Notes: generated by a model not told the origin, from the letters alone. DNA of 64,000 nt from Nostoc sp. 'Peltigera membranacea cyanobiont' N6 (GCF_002949735.1 NZ_CP026681.1:496001-560000); one strand, 5' to 3'; counted from the stretch's first letter, positions 33,951 through 44,242 are shown. Made by a program: numbers and translations.

Positions 33951-36935
33951 ATGACCGCAACTATTCCCAATCTCCCCAGTCTTTACGACCCTTTTTCCAC
34001 TGAAGCCAAGTGGCAAAAATTCTGGGAAGACAACCAAGTTTACAAAGCTGACCCCAATAAAGGCGGCGAACCCTACTGCATCGTCATTCCACCACCGAAT
34101 GTCACCGGTAACTTACATATAGGTCACGCTTTTGAAAGTGCGTTGATTGATACCCTCGTGCGCTACCACCGGATGCAGGGGCGCAATACCCTGTGGCTAC
34201 CCGGAACTGACCACGCCAGCATTGCTGTGCATACTATGCTGGAAAATCAACTCAAAAAAGAGGGCAAGACTCGCTACGAGTTGGGGCGCGAAAAATTCTT
34301 AGAACGCGCTTGGCAATGGAAGGCGGAGTCTGAGGGAACGATTTTGAATCAGCTACGACGCTTAGGTGTCTCGGTGGACTGGTCGCGGGAAAGGTTTACC
34401 CTGGATGAAGGTTTATCTAAAGCTGTTGTCGAGGCGTTTACTCGCCTCTACGAGGAAGGCTTAATTTATCGTGGTGAATATTTAGTTAACTGGTGTCCCG
34501 CTTCTGGGTCGGCTGTGTCTGATGTGGAAGTGGAAAATCAAGAAGTTAATGGCAATCTCTGGCATTTCCGCTATCCTCTCACCGATGGTTCCGGTTTTGT
34601 AGAGGTGGCGACAACTCGACCAGAAACTATGCTGGGTGATACAGCTGTAGCTGTTAATCCCAATGACGATCGCTACAAACATCTCATTGGCAAAACTTTA
34701 ACTCTGCCCATTCTACAACGAGAGATTCCCATCATTGGCGATGAATTCGTTGACCCAACTTTCGGCACAGGTTGCGTGAAAGTGACTCCCGCCCATGACC
34801 CGAACGATTTTGACATGGGTAAGCGTCACAATCTGCCGTTAATCAATATTATGAACAAAGACGGCACTCTCAACGCCAATGCTGGGGAGTTTCAAGGACA
34901 AGACCGCTTTGTTGCTAGAAAGAATGTGGTTTCTCGCCTAGAAACAGATGGCTTTTTGGTGAAGATAGAAGATTATAAACATACCGTTCCCTACAGCGAT
35001 CGCGGTAAAGTACCCATTGAACCCCTCCTCTCGACTCAGTGGTTCGTCAAAATTCGCCCCCTAGCTGACAACACTCTCGAATTCCTCGACCAGCAAACTT
35101 CCCCAGAGTTTGTCCCCCAACGCTGGACTAAGGTCTATCGTGATTGGCTAGTAAAACTCACTGATTGGTGTATCTCTCGTCAATTATGGTGGGGACACCA
35201 AATTCCGGCTTGGTACGCTGTCAGTGAAACGGGTGGGCAAATTACCGATAACACGCCGTTTGTGGTGGCGAAATCGGAAACTGAAGCTTGGGAGAAAGCT
35301 GAAGCACAATTTGGAGAAAATGTCCAGCTTGAACAAGACCCTGATGTACTAGATACTTGGTTTTCTTCTGGACTCTGGCCGTTTTCAACTTTGGGCTGGC
35401 CGGAACAAACTCAAGATTTAGCAACTTATTACCCAACTACGACTTTGGTGACAGGCTTTGACATCATCTTTTTCTGGGTAGCCAGAATGACTATGATGGC
35501 TGGGCATCTTACTGGGCAAATGCCTTTCCAAACAGTTTACATCCACGGCTTGGTGCTGGATGAAAAAGGTCAGAAGATGTCAAAGACCAAAGGCAATGGT
35601 ATCGATCCGTTGTTATTAATTGACAAATATGGTACTGATGCCCTGCGCTATACCCTAATTAGGGAAGTGGCTGGCGCTGGACAAAATATTCGCCTAGAAT
35701 ACGATCGCAAAAAGGATGAATCAGCATCTGTAGAAGCATCCCGCAACTTTACCAACAAGTTGTGGAATGCTGCCCGATTTGTGATGATGAATTTGGATGG
35801 ACAAACACCGCAACAATTGGGGAACCCAGTCGCTATCGAATTGAGCGATCGCTGGATTCTCTCGCGGTATCATCAAGTTGTCAAACAAACCACCAATTAC
35901 ATCGATAATTACGGTTTAGGGGAAGCAGCCAAAGGACTCTATGAGTTTATTTGGGGTGATTTCTGCGATCAATATATTGAATTGGTAAAATCCAGATTGC
36001 AAGCAGATGCCGATCCCACATCGCGGCGGGTAGCACAGCAAACCCTTGGCTACGTTCTGGAGGGGATTTTGAAACTGCTTCATCCTTTCATGCCTCATAT
36101 TACCGAAGAAATTTGGCAAACTCTCACCCAACAATCAGCAGATTCCCCGCAAACTTTGTCATTGCAAATCTATCCACAGGTGGATGCAAATTTAATTGAT
36201 TCGGACTTAGAAGAACAATTTGATTTGCTAATTGCTACTATCCGCACAATTCGGAATTTACGGGCTGAAGCGGATATTAAGCCAGGGGTGAAAGTAACAG
36301 CGAATTTGCAAACTGAAAGCCAGAAGGAGCGGGAAATTCTCACGGCTGGACAGTCTTATATTAAAGATTTGGCGAAAGTTGAGACTTTAACCATTACTGA
36401 CAAAGAAACAAGCCAAACTGTTGCTGTTAAAAAACCTCAGAGGGGTTTGAAGACAATTGGCTTAATTATCGCGGCCATTATCTTTGGTAGATTAGGTTTG
36501 GCTGCGGGAAATGCCATTAATGATATTCCTATCATCGGAACTTTCTTTGAAATGGTTGGTTTTGGTTACACAGCTTGGTTTGTCAGCCAAAATTTACTAA
36601 CTGCTCAATCGAGACTTAAGTTATGGAGCCAGTTTTTCCCGCAGAGAGAATTAGAACAACCACAAGAATCAGAAAATGCGATCGCAGGTGTAATTGGTAC
36701 AATACAAGTGCTAATTCCTCTGAGCGGTGTGGTAGATATTGAAGCTGTGCGTGCCAAGCTAGAGAAAAGCTTGAGTAAAGCTGAAGCAGAAGTTCAGTCC
36801 CTCAGTACCAGATTAAACAATCCTAGTTTCGTAGACAGAGCTAGAGCCGATGTGGTACAAGGGGCGCGGGATACTTTAACAGAAGCACAGAAACAAGTGG
36901 AAATTTTGCGCGATCGCCTAAAGGCATTGTCGTAG
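33951..36935 (+). CDS. valS: Valyl-tRNA synthetase with CAAD membrane-anchoring domain
   Basis: A class I synthetase charging tRNA(Val). HIGH is at residues 56-59 (NLHIGHAFES) and KMSK at about 542 (GQKMSKTKGNG). The catalytic, editing and anticodon-binding domains are all recognisable and the C-terminal coiled coil ends TLTEAQKQVEILRDRLKAL. Between the anticodon domain and the coiled coil, residues about 826-895 are an insertion with two hydrophobic helices (TIGLIIAAIIFGRLGLAAG and IIGTFFEMVGFGYTAWFVSQ). This matches the CAAD domain found in some cyanobacterial synthetases and reported to anchor them to thylakoid membranes. The length (994) exceeds a standard ValRS for this reason. The ATG is at 33951. 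Confidence 0.97.
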   Translation: MTATIPNLPSLYDPFSTEAKWQKFWEDNQVYKADPNKGGEPYCIVIPPPNVTGNLHIGHAFESALIDTLVRYHRMQGRNTLWLPGTDHASIAVHTMLENQLKKEGKTRYELGREKFLERAWQWKAESEGTILNQLRRLGVSVDWSRERFTLDEGLSKAVVEAFTRLYEEGLIYRGEYLVNWCPASGSAVSDVEVENQEVNGNLWHFRYPLTDGSGFVEVATTRPETMLGDTAVAVNPNDDRYKHLIGKTLTLPILQREIPIIGDEFVDPTFGTGCVKVTPAHDPNDFDMGKRHNLPLINIMNKDGTLNANAGEFQGQDRFVARKNVVSRLETDGFLVKIEDYKHTVPYSDRGKVPIEPLLSTQWFVKIRPLADNTLEFLDQQTSPEFVPQRWTKVYRDWLVKLTDWCISRQLWWGHQIPAWYAVSETGGQITDNTPFVVAKSETEAWEKAEAQFGENVQLEQDPDVLDTWFSSGLWPFSTLGWPEQTQDLATYYPTTTLVTGFDIIFFWVARMTMMAGHLTGQMPFQTVYIHGLVLDEKGQKMSKTKGNGIDPLLLIDKYGTDALRYTLIREVAGAGQNIRLEYDRKKDESASVEASRNFTNKLWNAARFVMMNLDGQTPQQLGNPVAIELSDRWILSRYHQVVKQTTNYIDNYGLGEAAKGLYEFIWGDFCDQYIELVKSRLQADADPTSRRVAQQTLGYVLEGILKLLHPFMPHITEEIWQTLTQQSADSPQTLSLQIYPQVDANLIDSDLEEQFDLLIATIRTIRNLRAEADIKPGVKVTANLQTESQKEREILTAGQSYIKDLAKVETLTITDKETSQTVAVKKPQRGLKTIGLIIAAIIFGRLGLAAGNAINDIPIIGTFFEMVGFGYTAWFVSQNLLTAQSRLKLWSQFFPQRELEQPQESENAIAGVIGTIQVLIPLSGVVDIEAVRAKLEKSLSKAEAEVQSLSTRLNNPSFVDRARADVVQGARDTLTEAQKQVEILRDRLKALS

Positions 36936-37150
36936 GTATCGCCTGCATAGCTTAGGATAACTGTAATGGGTAATGGGAGTGTCAATAATTTCCAATTACC
37001 CATTAGCTATTACCAGTAAACCAAAATCAAAATATCAATTCTGGTACTTAATTATTTTATTAAATTTTTTTTGAATTTTGAGAGAAGTCGGAGCGCCGAC
37101 TTCCGGCGATCTCAACTTCGGTGATTTTGAATTGGAGCGAAGCGACTTTC

Positions 37151-37585
37151 ATGCTATATCTAGCCCAGGTGCGTAAAAACGATTTTTTAGACCAGCACCA
37201 GTTACGCTTGTTGGCGCGTCAAGAAGCTGATAACTTGTGGGCGATAATTCCAGAAGAGGCTTTCATTCTGCTAGGAAAGGGAAAGATCGTCACTGAGAAT
37301 TTACTTGTTTTAGTAGAACTTTCCCCTACAGGCGACATTGAAAAAATAGAAGACGCTACCAACTGGGTACTCCATCTGGTACAAAACTATCTCACCATTG
37401 GCATTACCCCAGAATTTTTGCAGCACGAAGCCGAACGAGCAGAAGATTGGCGACAATCCTTGACGTTGCAAAACCAAGACTTAGCGCGGCGTTCCTTAGA
37501 ATTAGAAGCCCGTCGCGAACAAATTCAAGCCTTAGAAGAAAGCCTCAAACGCGAGAAAAACGGTTATCCCCAAGAAGAAAGTTAA
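37151..37585 (+). CDS. Conserved hypothetical protein with C-terminal coiled coil
   Basis: This 144-residue soluble protein (MLYLAQVRKNDFLDQHQLRLLARQEADNLWAI...) is a type I associate with cyanobacterial genomes but cannot name. The first 90 residues look alpha/beta with EEAFILLGKGKIVTENLLVLVELS; the remainder is an acidic/basic helical coiled coil (RRSLELEARREQIQALEESLKREK). The ATG at 37151 was chosen over a GTG at 37121 because the extra ten residues are not hydrophobic or conserved-looking; neither has a strong ribosome-binding site. There is no signal peptide. Confidence 0.7.
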   Translation: MLYLAQVRKNDFLDQHQLRLLARQEADNLWAIIPEEAFILLGKGKIVTENLLVLVELSPTGDIEKIEDATNWVLHLVQNYLTIGITPEFLQHEAERAEDWRQSLTLQNQDLARRSLELEARREQIQALEESLKREKNGYPQEES

Positions 37586-37983
37586 AAGCAATGCTTTTGA
37601 GAGTCGCATAGCGCCTGGTGACACCTTGGCCGACTTTCCCCAAAATCAGGGTTTCAGATCGAATCCGTTTGTATCGGAATTATTCCTTTTTCCTCTCCCT
37701 CTGCGCCCTCAGAGGATCTGCGGTTTTTTAATCATTTAAAAGATACTAAACTTCTACCTTATGCTCCCAGACTCGGACAAATTATCCTCCGAGTGACATT
37801 GAATAAAAATTTAGAAATCCTTTCCCCAAAGACAGTTTAAGAATTTCATTCACGGGTATTGGCTTTAAGTCAATGTCAACATAAAAATTTTTATAGCGTC
37901 GGTGAATAAAGCGCAACCTCATACAGAATTGGTATAAGTATGCTGTATTCTTAACTTCACCGATAAATTTATTTTTGATATAA
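37586..37983. other. Intergenic region of about 400 bp
   Basis: No gene is seen. Near 37695-37730 is a CTCTGCGCCCTCAGAGGATCTGCGGTTTTTT segment, a weak terminator candidate that also resembles the dispersed GCG-CCT-CTGCGG short repeats. The rest is AT-rich and presumably contains the promoter of the DUF3370 gene. Confidence 0.45.
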
Positions 37984-39354
37984 ATGCTTAATTTTATTTC
38001 CTATTTGCTTTTGGCTCAAGCAACGCCTTCTCCAGCAACTGAACCCCAGGAAATCTTCATTCCCCAACAAACAAGACCTTTACCCGGACATCTTGATACA
38101 ATACCAGTATTTAACAGTAATAACCCAGAAGTAGTTCAGAGTGAAGGTATTCTGCTGTCTACATTTCCTCCCCAGGGTAAAAGAGTGCCTAGCGCCCACC
38201 TGAACTTTTTATGGAAGGGACGCTTTGATTTATTTTCTCATCATATTGCTAGAGCCATTGAGACTCCAAATGATTTGCGGACTCTTTATTTGGGGGTGAT
38301 TGTTTACAATCCCAGCGATCGCCCTGCAACTATAAATATCTTACAAGCAGCCAGTTATCTTAGTCAACCTGACGCACCTTTTCTCAAACTTCCCCCCATG
38401 CAGTTAAATAATTCGGGAAACATTTATGCTGGGCCAGGCGATCGCGTTATGAATGATGTGCTACGAGGAAAACGGCAGTTAGGATGGCCAGCCCAGTTGC
38501 TAATTCCACCAAAACAAAGCCGGATGTTAATGAATCATCCAATTCCAGTGCGTCCTTTAACACCGCCATTGAATGGACGTTCTACTTTGTTGCGTTTGTA
38601 CAGTGATAGTCCAGTTTATATGGCGAACCTAGCGATGTTTGCCAAACCCAATCCAGATGCTACTGAACGAGCGCCCACTCTAAAAGAATGGGAAAGCTTG
38701 TTAGAAAATGGTGATTTTGCAGGGCCGCGTGAACCTGCCCCTAGTCCTCCAAATAACCTGACAGCGACAGCAGAAATTTACGGTCGGGTAGCAGCGGTAG
38801 CTGTTGGCTCTCGTTGGCAAGCACGAGTTACCAACTCCAATAGTTCATACCTGACAATTCCCGCTTCAGGACAAACTTTTTCCTACGGTTTAAGTACCCT
38901 TTTGGCAGGTAAAATGGGTACTGGACAAAACCAAACTGCCAAACTCGCGGTGCGTTATCCTGGTACTGCTTACGAAGCTCACGGCAACTACGGCATTGAA
39001 TACAACATCTCTTTACCTTTAATCAATAATACGGGCAAACTACAAACTGTAAATGTGCTTTTCCAAACACCTATCAAAGAAGACGAGTTAAGTAAAGCTG
39101 GGCTTCGCTTTTTTTCACCACCCCAACCATCCGTCTTTTTTCGAGGCACAGTTCGTATTCGCTACAATGACGATAATGGCTTACCCAGAACCCAATATTG
39201 GCATTTAGTTCAACAACGGGGACAGATGGGACAACCGCTTGCTCAATTAAAAATGTCTCCAGGCCAGCTGCGATCGGTAGAAGTGGATTTTCTCTACCCA
39301 CCAGATGCTACACCCCCTCAAATGTTGACAATTCAAACTGTAGACCAAAAATAA
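37984..39354 (+). CDS. DUF3370-family protein
   Basis: This 456-residue protein begins with a short hydrophobic stretch (MLNFISYLLLAQA) that may be a signal peptide or a truncated one. Blocks typical of the DUF3370 family, found mainly in cyanobacteria, include LPGHLDTIPVFNSNNPEVVQSEGILLSTFPP, NFLWKGRFDLFSHHIARA, VIVYNPSDRPATINILQAASYLSQPDAPF and SRWQARVTNSN. The protein is beta-rich with Pro/Asn turns and probably extracytoplasmic. The biochemical role is unknown. The start is an ATG after an AT-rich leader without a clear ribosome-binding site; it is convergent with the RTX protein gene. Confidence 0.85.
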   Translation: MLNFISYLLLAQATPSPATEPQEIFIPQQTRPLPGHLDTIPVFNSNNPEVVQSEGILLSTFPPQGKRVPSAHLNFLWKGRFDLFSHHIARAIETPNDLRTLYLGVIVYNPSDRPATINILQAASYLSQPDAPFLKLPPMQLNNSGNIYAGPGDRVMNDVLRGKRQLGWPAQLLIPPKQSRMLMNHPIPVRPLTPPLNGRSTLLRLYSDSPVYMANLAMFAKPNPDATERAPTLKEWESLLENGDFAGPREPAPSPPNNLTATAEIYGRVAAVAVGSRWQARVTNSNSSYLTIPASGQTFSYGLSTLLAGKMGTGQNQTAKLAVRYPGTAYEAHGNYGIEYNISLPLINNTGKLQTVNVLFQTPIKEDELSKAGLRFFSPPQPSVFFRGTVRIRYNDDNGLPRTQYWHLVQQRGQMGQPLAQLKMSPGQLRSVEVDFLYPPDATPPQMLTIQTVDQK

Positions 39355-39389
39355 GGCAGAGGAAAGAAGGCAAGACTTACCTAAAAACG

Positions 39390-39419
39390 TGTATAGACGC
39401 GAAGTTTCGCGTCTATACA
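39390..39419. terminator. 14-bp perfect hairpin between convergent genes
   Basis: TGTATAGACGCGAA (39390-39403) and TTCGCGTCTATACA (39406-39419) pair with a 2-base loop. Flanking CCTAAAAACG and TAGGTTT may extend the stem weakly. It is probably a bidirectional terminator, and its core is shared with the palindrome at 2085-2104. Confidence 0.65.
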
Positions 39420-39452
39420 TAGGTTTATGCTAGGTTAATCGTTTTAGCAAAG

Positions 39453-42400
39453 TTAGGCAATCACAGTAATATTTGCACTACCAAGCAGTGCGTTATTCGA
39501 GAATTGGGCTATTTGAACTTGTGCTGTACCACCTAATCCATCTTTATCAAAGAATAAGCTACCCGTACTTTGATTGTAGATGAAGCGATCGCTTGCGATT
39601 GTAGCGATCGTACCAAGTCGGAACAGGCTCTGATCGAGTGTTGTATCCTGAGCTTGGCTCAGTCCAAATTCCGCCTTAGAAATGAAGATAGTATCATCAG
39701 CACCAGTAAAATCGGTAATTGTATCATAGCCTCCAGTGCGGGTATCAGTCAGATATAAGCTATCTCGACCAGTTCCACCAGTCAGCGTATCTTTACCAAC
39801 TCCACCATAGAGGCTATCATCACCTATACCGCCGACTAAGCTGTCATTACCCGAATTACCAAAGAGGCGATCGTTACCATCTCCTCCGATCAAGGTGTTA
39901 GCACCAGTATTTCCCGTCAGGATGTTATTAAGGCTGTTACCAGTACCAGTGATTGCTCCGGTTCCAGTCAGGGTCAAGTTCTCCAGGTTATCTCCCAACA
40001 CCCAACTCACTGAAGAGTTAACTAAATCTGTGCCTGCATTTAAGCCTTCAGTAATGATATCGCTGAGGTTGTCTACGGTGTAAATGTCATTCCCATCTCC
40101 ACCATTGAGACTATCAATCCCTGCACCTCCATCCAAGGTGTCATCGCCTGTACCGCCTAACAAGGTGTCATTACCTGAGCTACCAAAGAGACTATCCTTA
40201 CCATCTCCTCCAGTCAAAGTGTTCGCACTACCATTTCCAATCAGGATGTTATCAAGGCTGTTACCAGTACCAATTGTCGCACTTCCAGTCAGAGTCAAGT
40301 TCTCCAGGTTATCTCCCAACACCCAACTCACCGAAGACTTAACTAAATCTATGCCTGCATTTAAGCCTTCAGCGATCGTATCCTTCAGGTTATCTATGGT
40401 GTAAGTATCATTGCCGGCTCCACCATTGAGACTATCAATCCCTGCACCTCCATCCAAGGTGTCATCGCCTGCACCACCGATTAGGCTATCATTGCCTGCA
40501 CCACCAATTAAGCTATCATTGCCATCTCCTCCGCTCAAGATGTTAGCAGCAGTATTTCCAATCAGTACGTTATCAAGGTTGTTACCAGTACCATTAATTA
40601 CCCCGCTTCCAGTCAGGGTCAACTTCTCCACGTTATCTGCCAACACCCAACTCACCGAAGACTTAACTAAATCTATGCCTGCATTCAAGCCTTCAGTAAT
40701 AGTATCGTTCAGGTTGTCTACGGTGTAAGTATCATTGCCGGCTCCACCATTGAGACTATCAGTCCCTAAACCTCCATCCAAAGTATCATCGCCTGCACCG
40801 CCCAACAAGGTGTCATTACCTGAGCTACCAAAGAGGCTATCGTTACCATCTCCTCCGCTCAAGATGTTAGCACCAGTATTTCCAATCAGGATGTTCTTAA
40901 GGCTATTACCAGTACCATTGATTGCGTCGGTTCCGGTCAGGGTCAAGTTCTCCACGTTATCTGCCAACACAAAACTCACCGAAGACTTAACTAAATCTGT
41001 GCCTGCATTTAAGCCTTCAGTAATTGTATCGCCGGCATTATCTACGATGTAAATATCATTGCCGATTCCACCAATGAGACTATCGGCTCCTAAACCTCCA
41101 TCCAAGGTGTCATTACCTGCACCGCCCAACAAGGTGTCATTCCCTGCACCACTAATCAGATTATCGTTACCATTTTCTCCGCTCAAGATGTTAGCGGCAG
41201 TATTTCCAGTCAAGATATTATTAAGGCTGTTACCAGTACCATTAATTGTGTCGGTTCCAGTTAAGGTCAAATTCTCCAGGTTATTTCCCAACACCCAACT
41301 CACTGAAGACTTGACTAAATCTGTGCCCGCATTTAAGCCTTCAGTAATAGTGTCGCCGATGCTGTCCACAATATAAGTGTCATTGCCTTTACCACCAATG
41401 AGACTGTCATCTCCTGTACCACCATCTAAGGAATCATTGCCGTCACCACCATCAAGTGTGTCACTATCACCTAATCCTTGGAGCGTGTCATTGCCCAGCA
41501 ATCCTGAGATGCTATCGCCGTTCACCGTACCAGTCAGGTTATCTGCACCTGAAGTGCCATTAATCGGAGGGGTGATTTCATTAATAGTCAAGTTGACGGT
41601 AGCAGTGCTACTGCCTCCATGCCCATCACTTATGGTGTAAGTAAAGCCGTCAGAGCCATAATAGTTTTGGCCAGGCGTATAAGTGTAAGTACCATTGTTG
41701 TTGTTAACTAAGCTTCCTTGGCTAGGTTGGGTAAAGCTAGCAATGCTCAATACGTCACTAATATCAACATCTGTATCATTGCTTAACAGACTAGTAGCGC
41801 TAATGATAAGGGGTGTGTTTTTGTTTGTGGTGATTTTGTCGTTAACAGCAACGGGAGCATCATTCACCGCCGTAATATTAATATTGCGGGTAACGCCGAT
41901 ACTATTAACAGTCCCATCATTGACGATAAAGCTGACGGTACGAGGTGTAGTACTGGGGTTGTCGCTGCTGTTGGTATAAGTAATAGATTGCAGTGCAGTT
42001 TGATAATTAGCGACGGTGGCACTGCCAGTTAAGGTTAAAACACCTGTGCTGCTGTTGTAGCTGCCAGTAATTCCATTTTGGTTGGTGAAGGCGAGGGTGT
42101 CTTGAGCAGAGACAAAACCACTGGTAATGCTGACGGTGGCACTAGCCAGGTTGGGGGAATCTACGTCGCTAACAGTGATACCTGAGTCAATAGGTGTAGT
42201 AGCATTCTCAGTGTATACTAGGGCAGAATTGGTGGCAGTAGCAACGGGTGCATTATTAACTGCCGTAATATTAATATTGCGGGTAATGGCGGTACTATTA
42301 CCAGTCCCATCATTGACGATAAAGCTGACAGTACGAGTTGTGGTACTGGGGTTATCACTGCTGTTGGTATAAGTAATGGAACGCAGTGCGTTTTGATAAT

Positions 42401-44177
42401 TAGCAAGGCTGGAACTACCTGTTAAGGTTAAGACACCTGTATTGCTGTTATAGTTCCCCGTAATCCCATTTTGGTTGGTGAAGGCGAGAACGTCTTGAGC
42501 AGAAACGAAACCACTGCTAATGCTGACGCTGGCACTAACTAGGTTAGCGGAGTCTACATCGCTGACGGTGATGCCTGAGTCAATAACTGTAGTGGCTTTC
42601 TCGGTGTATGTCAGGGCAGCGTTAGTACCAGTAGCAACGGCCGCATCATTCACCGCCGTAATATTAATATTGCGGGTAAGGGCGGTACTACTAGCAGTCC
42701 CATCATTAACTATAAAGCTGATGGTACGAGGTGTAGTATTGGGGTCATCACTGCTGTTGGTATAAGTAATGGAACGCAGTGCAGTTTGATAGTTAGCAAC
42801 GCTGGAACTGCCTGTTAAGGTTAATACACCTGTATTGCTGTTGTAGCTGCCCGTAATCCCATTTTGGTCGGTGAAGGCGAGAATATCTTGAGCAGAAACT
42901 AAACCATTGGTAATGGTGACGGTGGCACTAGCCAGGTTGGGAGAGTCTGTATCACTGACTGTAATATTTGAGTCAATAGCTGTAATGGCGTTTTCGGTGT
43001 AGCCCAGGGCAGAGGCAGAAGTAGAGGTGATTGTCGGGGGAATAGAGCCGTTGTAGACTTGGGCATATATCCCATTGTTAGACCCATCTTGATCGAGGCT
43101 TTGCCAAGCAATGACATACTCCCCATTCGCAGCGAGTGCTACTGTGGGGGAATTTTGAAAGCTGTCGGTGTAAGTATTGACCCTAAATTCGTTTCCTTGA
43201 GCTACCCCGGCACTGTTGTAGCGTTGGGCATATATTCCATCGCTAGAGCCGTCTTGACCATCGCTAGTCCAGGAAATGACAAAATCTCCATTATTGGAAT
43301 TTATCGCTACTGTGGGGTTAGCTTGACTGCTGGTGGTGTAAGTATTGACTTTGAATTCGTTTCCTTGAGCTACCCCGGCACTGCTGTATCGTTGGGCATA
43401 TATCCCATAGCTAGCCCCGTCTTGACCAAGGCTTTGCCAGGAAATGACAAAGTTTCCAGTAGCATCCATTGCTACTGTGGAGTTCGCTTGATTCTTGGCG
43501 GTATAAGTATTGACTTTGAATTCGTTTCCTTGAGCTACCCCGGCACTGTTGTATCGTTGGGCATATATCCCATAGTAAGAATCATCCTGATAATAGCTTT
43601 GCCAGGAAATGACAAAGTCCCCAGCGGCATCCATCGCTACTGTGGGGTTAATTTGATTGTCGCCGGTGTAGGTATTGACCCTAAATTCGTTTCCTTGAGC
43701 GACCCCGGCACTGTTGTAGCGTTGGGCATATATCCCAGTGCCAGACCCGTCTTGGCTTTGCCAGGAAATGACAAAGTCCCCAGTGGCATCTATCGCTACT
43801 GTAGGGTTGATTTGATCGCCGCTGGTAGAGGTATTGACTTTAAATTCATTTCCTTGAGCGACCCCGGCACTGCTGTATCGTTGGGCATATATCCCATTGC
43901 CAGAACCGTCTGAGCTTTGCCAGGAAACGACAAAGTCCCCAGCATTATCCATCGCTACTGTAGGGTTGATTTGATCGCCACTGGTGGTGGTATTGACTTG
44001 GAATTCGTTTCCTTGAGCTACCCCGGCACTGTTGTAGCGTTGGGCATATATCCCATTGCCAGACCCGTCTTGACCATAGCTAGTCCAGGTAATAACAAAG
44101 TCCCCAGTCGCATCTATCGCTACAGTGGGGTTAACTTGTTCGTTGTTGGTATAAGTATTAACTTGGAATTCAGTCAT
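39453..44177 (-). CDS. Large modular RTX / cadherin-like calcium-binding surface protein
   Basis: A 1574-residue protein without a signal peptide, as expected for type I secretion. Residues about 1-385 are seven repeats of about 52 residues around GIYAQRYNSAGVAQGNEF, perhaps a seven-bladed propeller. Next come three cadherin-like repeats of about 115 residues (YTENAT...DSGITVSDVDSPN), then a cadherin_5-like domain (APVAVNDKITTNKNTPLIIS). From about residue 880 are RTX nonapeptides (GGDGNDSL, GGAGNDTL) grouped into five blocks of about 108 residues, each with NLENLTLTGT and DLVKSSVSWVL. The C-terminus (DTITDFTGADDTIFISKAEFG) resembles the secretion-signal region of RTX proteins. The role is probably adhesion or a surface layer. 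No dedicated T1SS is adjacent. Confidence 0.93.
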   Translation of the reverse strand: MTEFQVNTYTNNEQVNPTVAIDATGDFVITWTSYGQDGSGNGIYAQRYNSAGVAQGNEFQVNTTTSGDQINPTVAMDNAGDFVVSWQSSDGSGNGIYAQRYSSAGVAQGNEFKVNTSTSGDQINPTVAIDATGDFVISWQSQDGSGTGIYAQRYNSAGVAQGNEFRVNTYTGDNQINPTVAMDAAGDFVISWQSYYQDDSYYGIYAQRYNSAGVAQGNEFKVNTYTAKNQANSTVAMDATGNFVISWQSLGQDGASYGIYAQRYSSAGVAQGNEFKVNTYTTSSQANPTVAINSNNGDFVISWTSDGQDGSSDGIYAQRYNSAGVAQGNEFRVNTYTDSFQNSPTVALAANGEYVIAWQSLDQDGSNNGIYAQVYNGSIPPTITSTSASALGYTENAITAIDSNITVSDTDSPNLASATVTITNGLVSAQDILAFTDQNGITGSYNSNTGVLTLTGSSSVANYQTALRSITYTNSSDDPNTTPRTISFIVNDGTASSTALTRNINITAVNDAAVATGTNAALTYTEKATTVIDSGITVSDVDSANLVSASVSISSGFVSAQDVLAFTNQNGITGNYNSNTGVLTLTGSSSLANYQNALRSITYTNSSDNPSTTTRTVSFIVNDGTGNSTAITRNINITAVNNAPVATATNSALVYTENATTPIDSGITVSDVDSPNLASATVSITSGFVSAQDTLAFTNQNGITGSYNSSTGVLTLTGSATVANYQTALQSITYTNSSDNPSTTPRTVSFIVNDGTVNSIGVTRNINITAVNDAPVAVNDKITTNKNTPLIISATSLLSNDTDVDISDVLSIASFTQPSQGSLVNNNNGTYTYTPGQNYYGSDGFTYTISDGHGGSSTATVNLTINEITPPINGTSGADNLTGTVNGDSISGLLGNDTLQGLGDSDTLDGGDGNDSLDGGTGDDSLIGGKGNDTYIVDSIGDTITEGLNAGTDLVKSSVSWVLGNNLENLTLTGTDTINGTGNSLNNILTGNTAANILSGENGNDNLISGAGNDTLLGGAGNDTLDGGLGADSLIGGIGNDIYIVDNAGDTITEGLNAGTDLVKSSVSFVLADNVENLTLTGTDAINGTGNSLKNILIGNTGANILSGGDGNDSLFGSSGNDTLLGGAGDDTLDGGLGTDSLNGGAGNDTYTVDNLNDTITEGLNAGIDLVKSSVSWVLADNVEKLTLTGSGVINGTGNNLDNVLIGNTAANILSGGDGNDSLIGGAGNDSLIGGAGDDTLDGGAGIDSLNGGAGNDTYTIDNLKDTIAEGLNAGIDLVKSSVSWVLGDNLENLTLTGSATIGTGNSLDNILIGNGSANTLTGGDGKDSLFGSSGNDTLLGGTGDDTLDGGAGIDSLNGGDGNDIYTVDNLSDIITEGLNAGTDLVNSSVSWVLGDNLENLTLTGTGAITGTGNSLNNILTGNTGANTLIGGDGNDRLFGNSGNDSLVGGIGDDSLYGGVGKDTLTGGTGRDSLYLTDTRTGGYDTITDFTGADDTIFISKAEFGLSQAQDTTLDQSLFRLGTIATIASDRFIYNQSTGSLFFDKDGLGGTAQVQIAQFSNNALLGSANITVIA
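39895..41540. repeat. Five 324-bp tandem DNA repeats in the RTX gene
   Basis: The blocks repeat with a period of 324 bases and very similar sequence, for example the recurring ACCCAACTCACCGAAGACTTAAC motif. The repeats are highly alike at the DNA level, suggesting recent duplication or gene conversion and risk of assembly collapse. Confidence 0.85.
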
Positions 44178-44242
44178 GAAAAAACCTCTGAAAAAAACTA
44201 AAAGTTTGATTTCAACAATTACGCTCTGATTAAGCAGATTCC

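Noticed and set aside
40084..41376. Series of plus-strand frames of about 105 codons opposite the RTX repeats
   Set aside because: They are antisense shadows that recur at the same 324-base period because the RTX DNA repeats; no start sites and Pro/Ser-biased composition.
43059..43913. 284-codon plus-strand frame opposite the propeller repeats
   Set aside because: It is an antisense shadow of the repeats; the minus strand has clear protein repeats and a ribosome-binding site.
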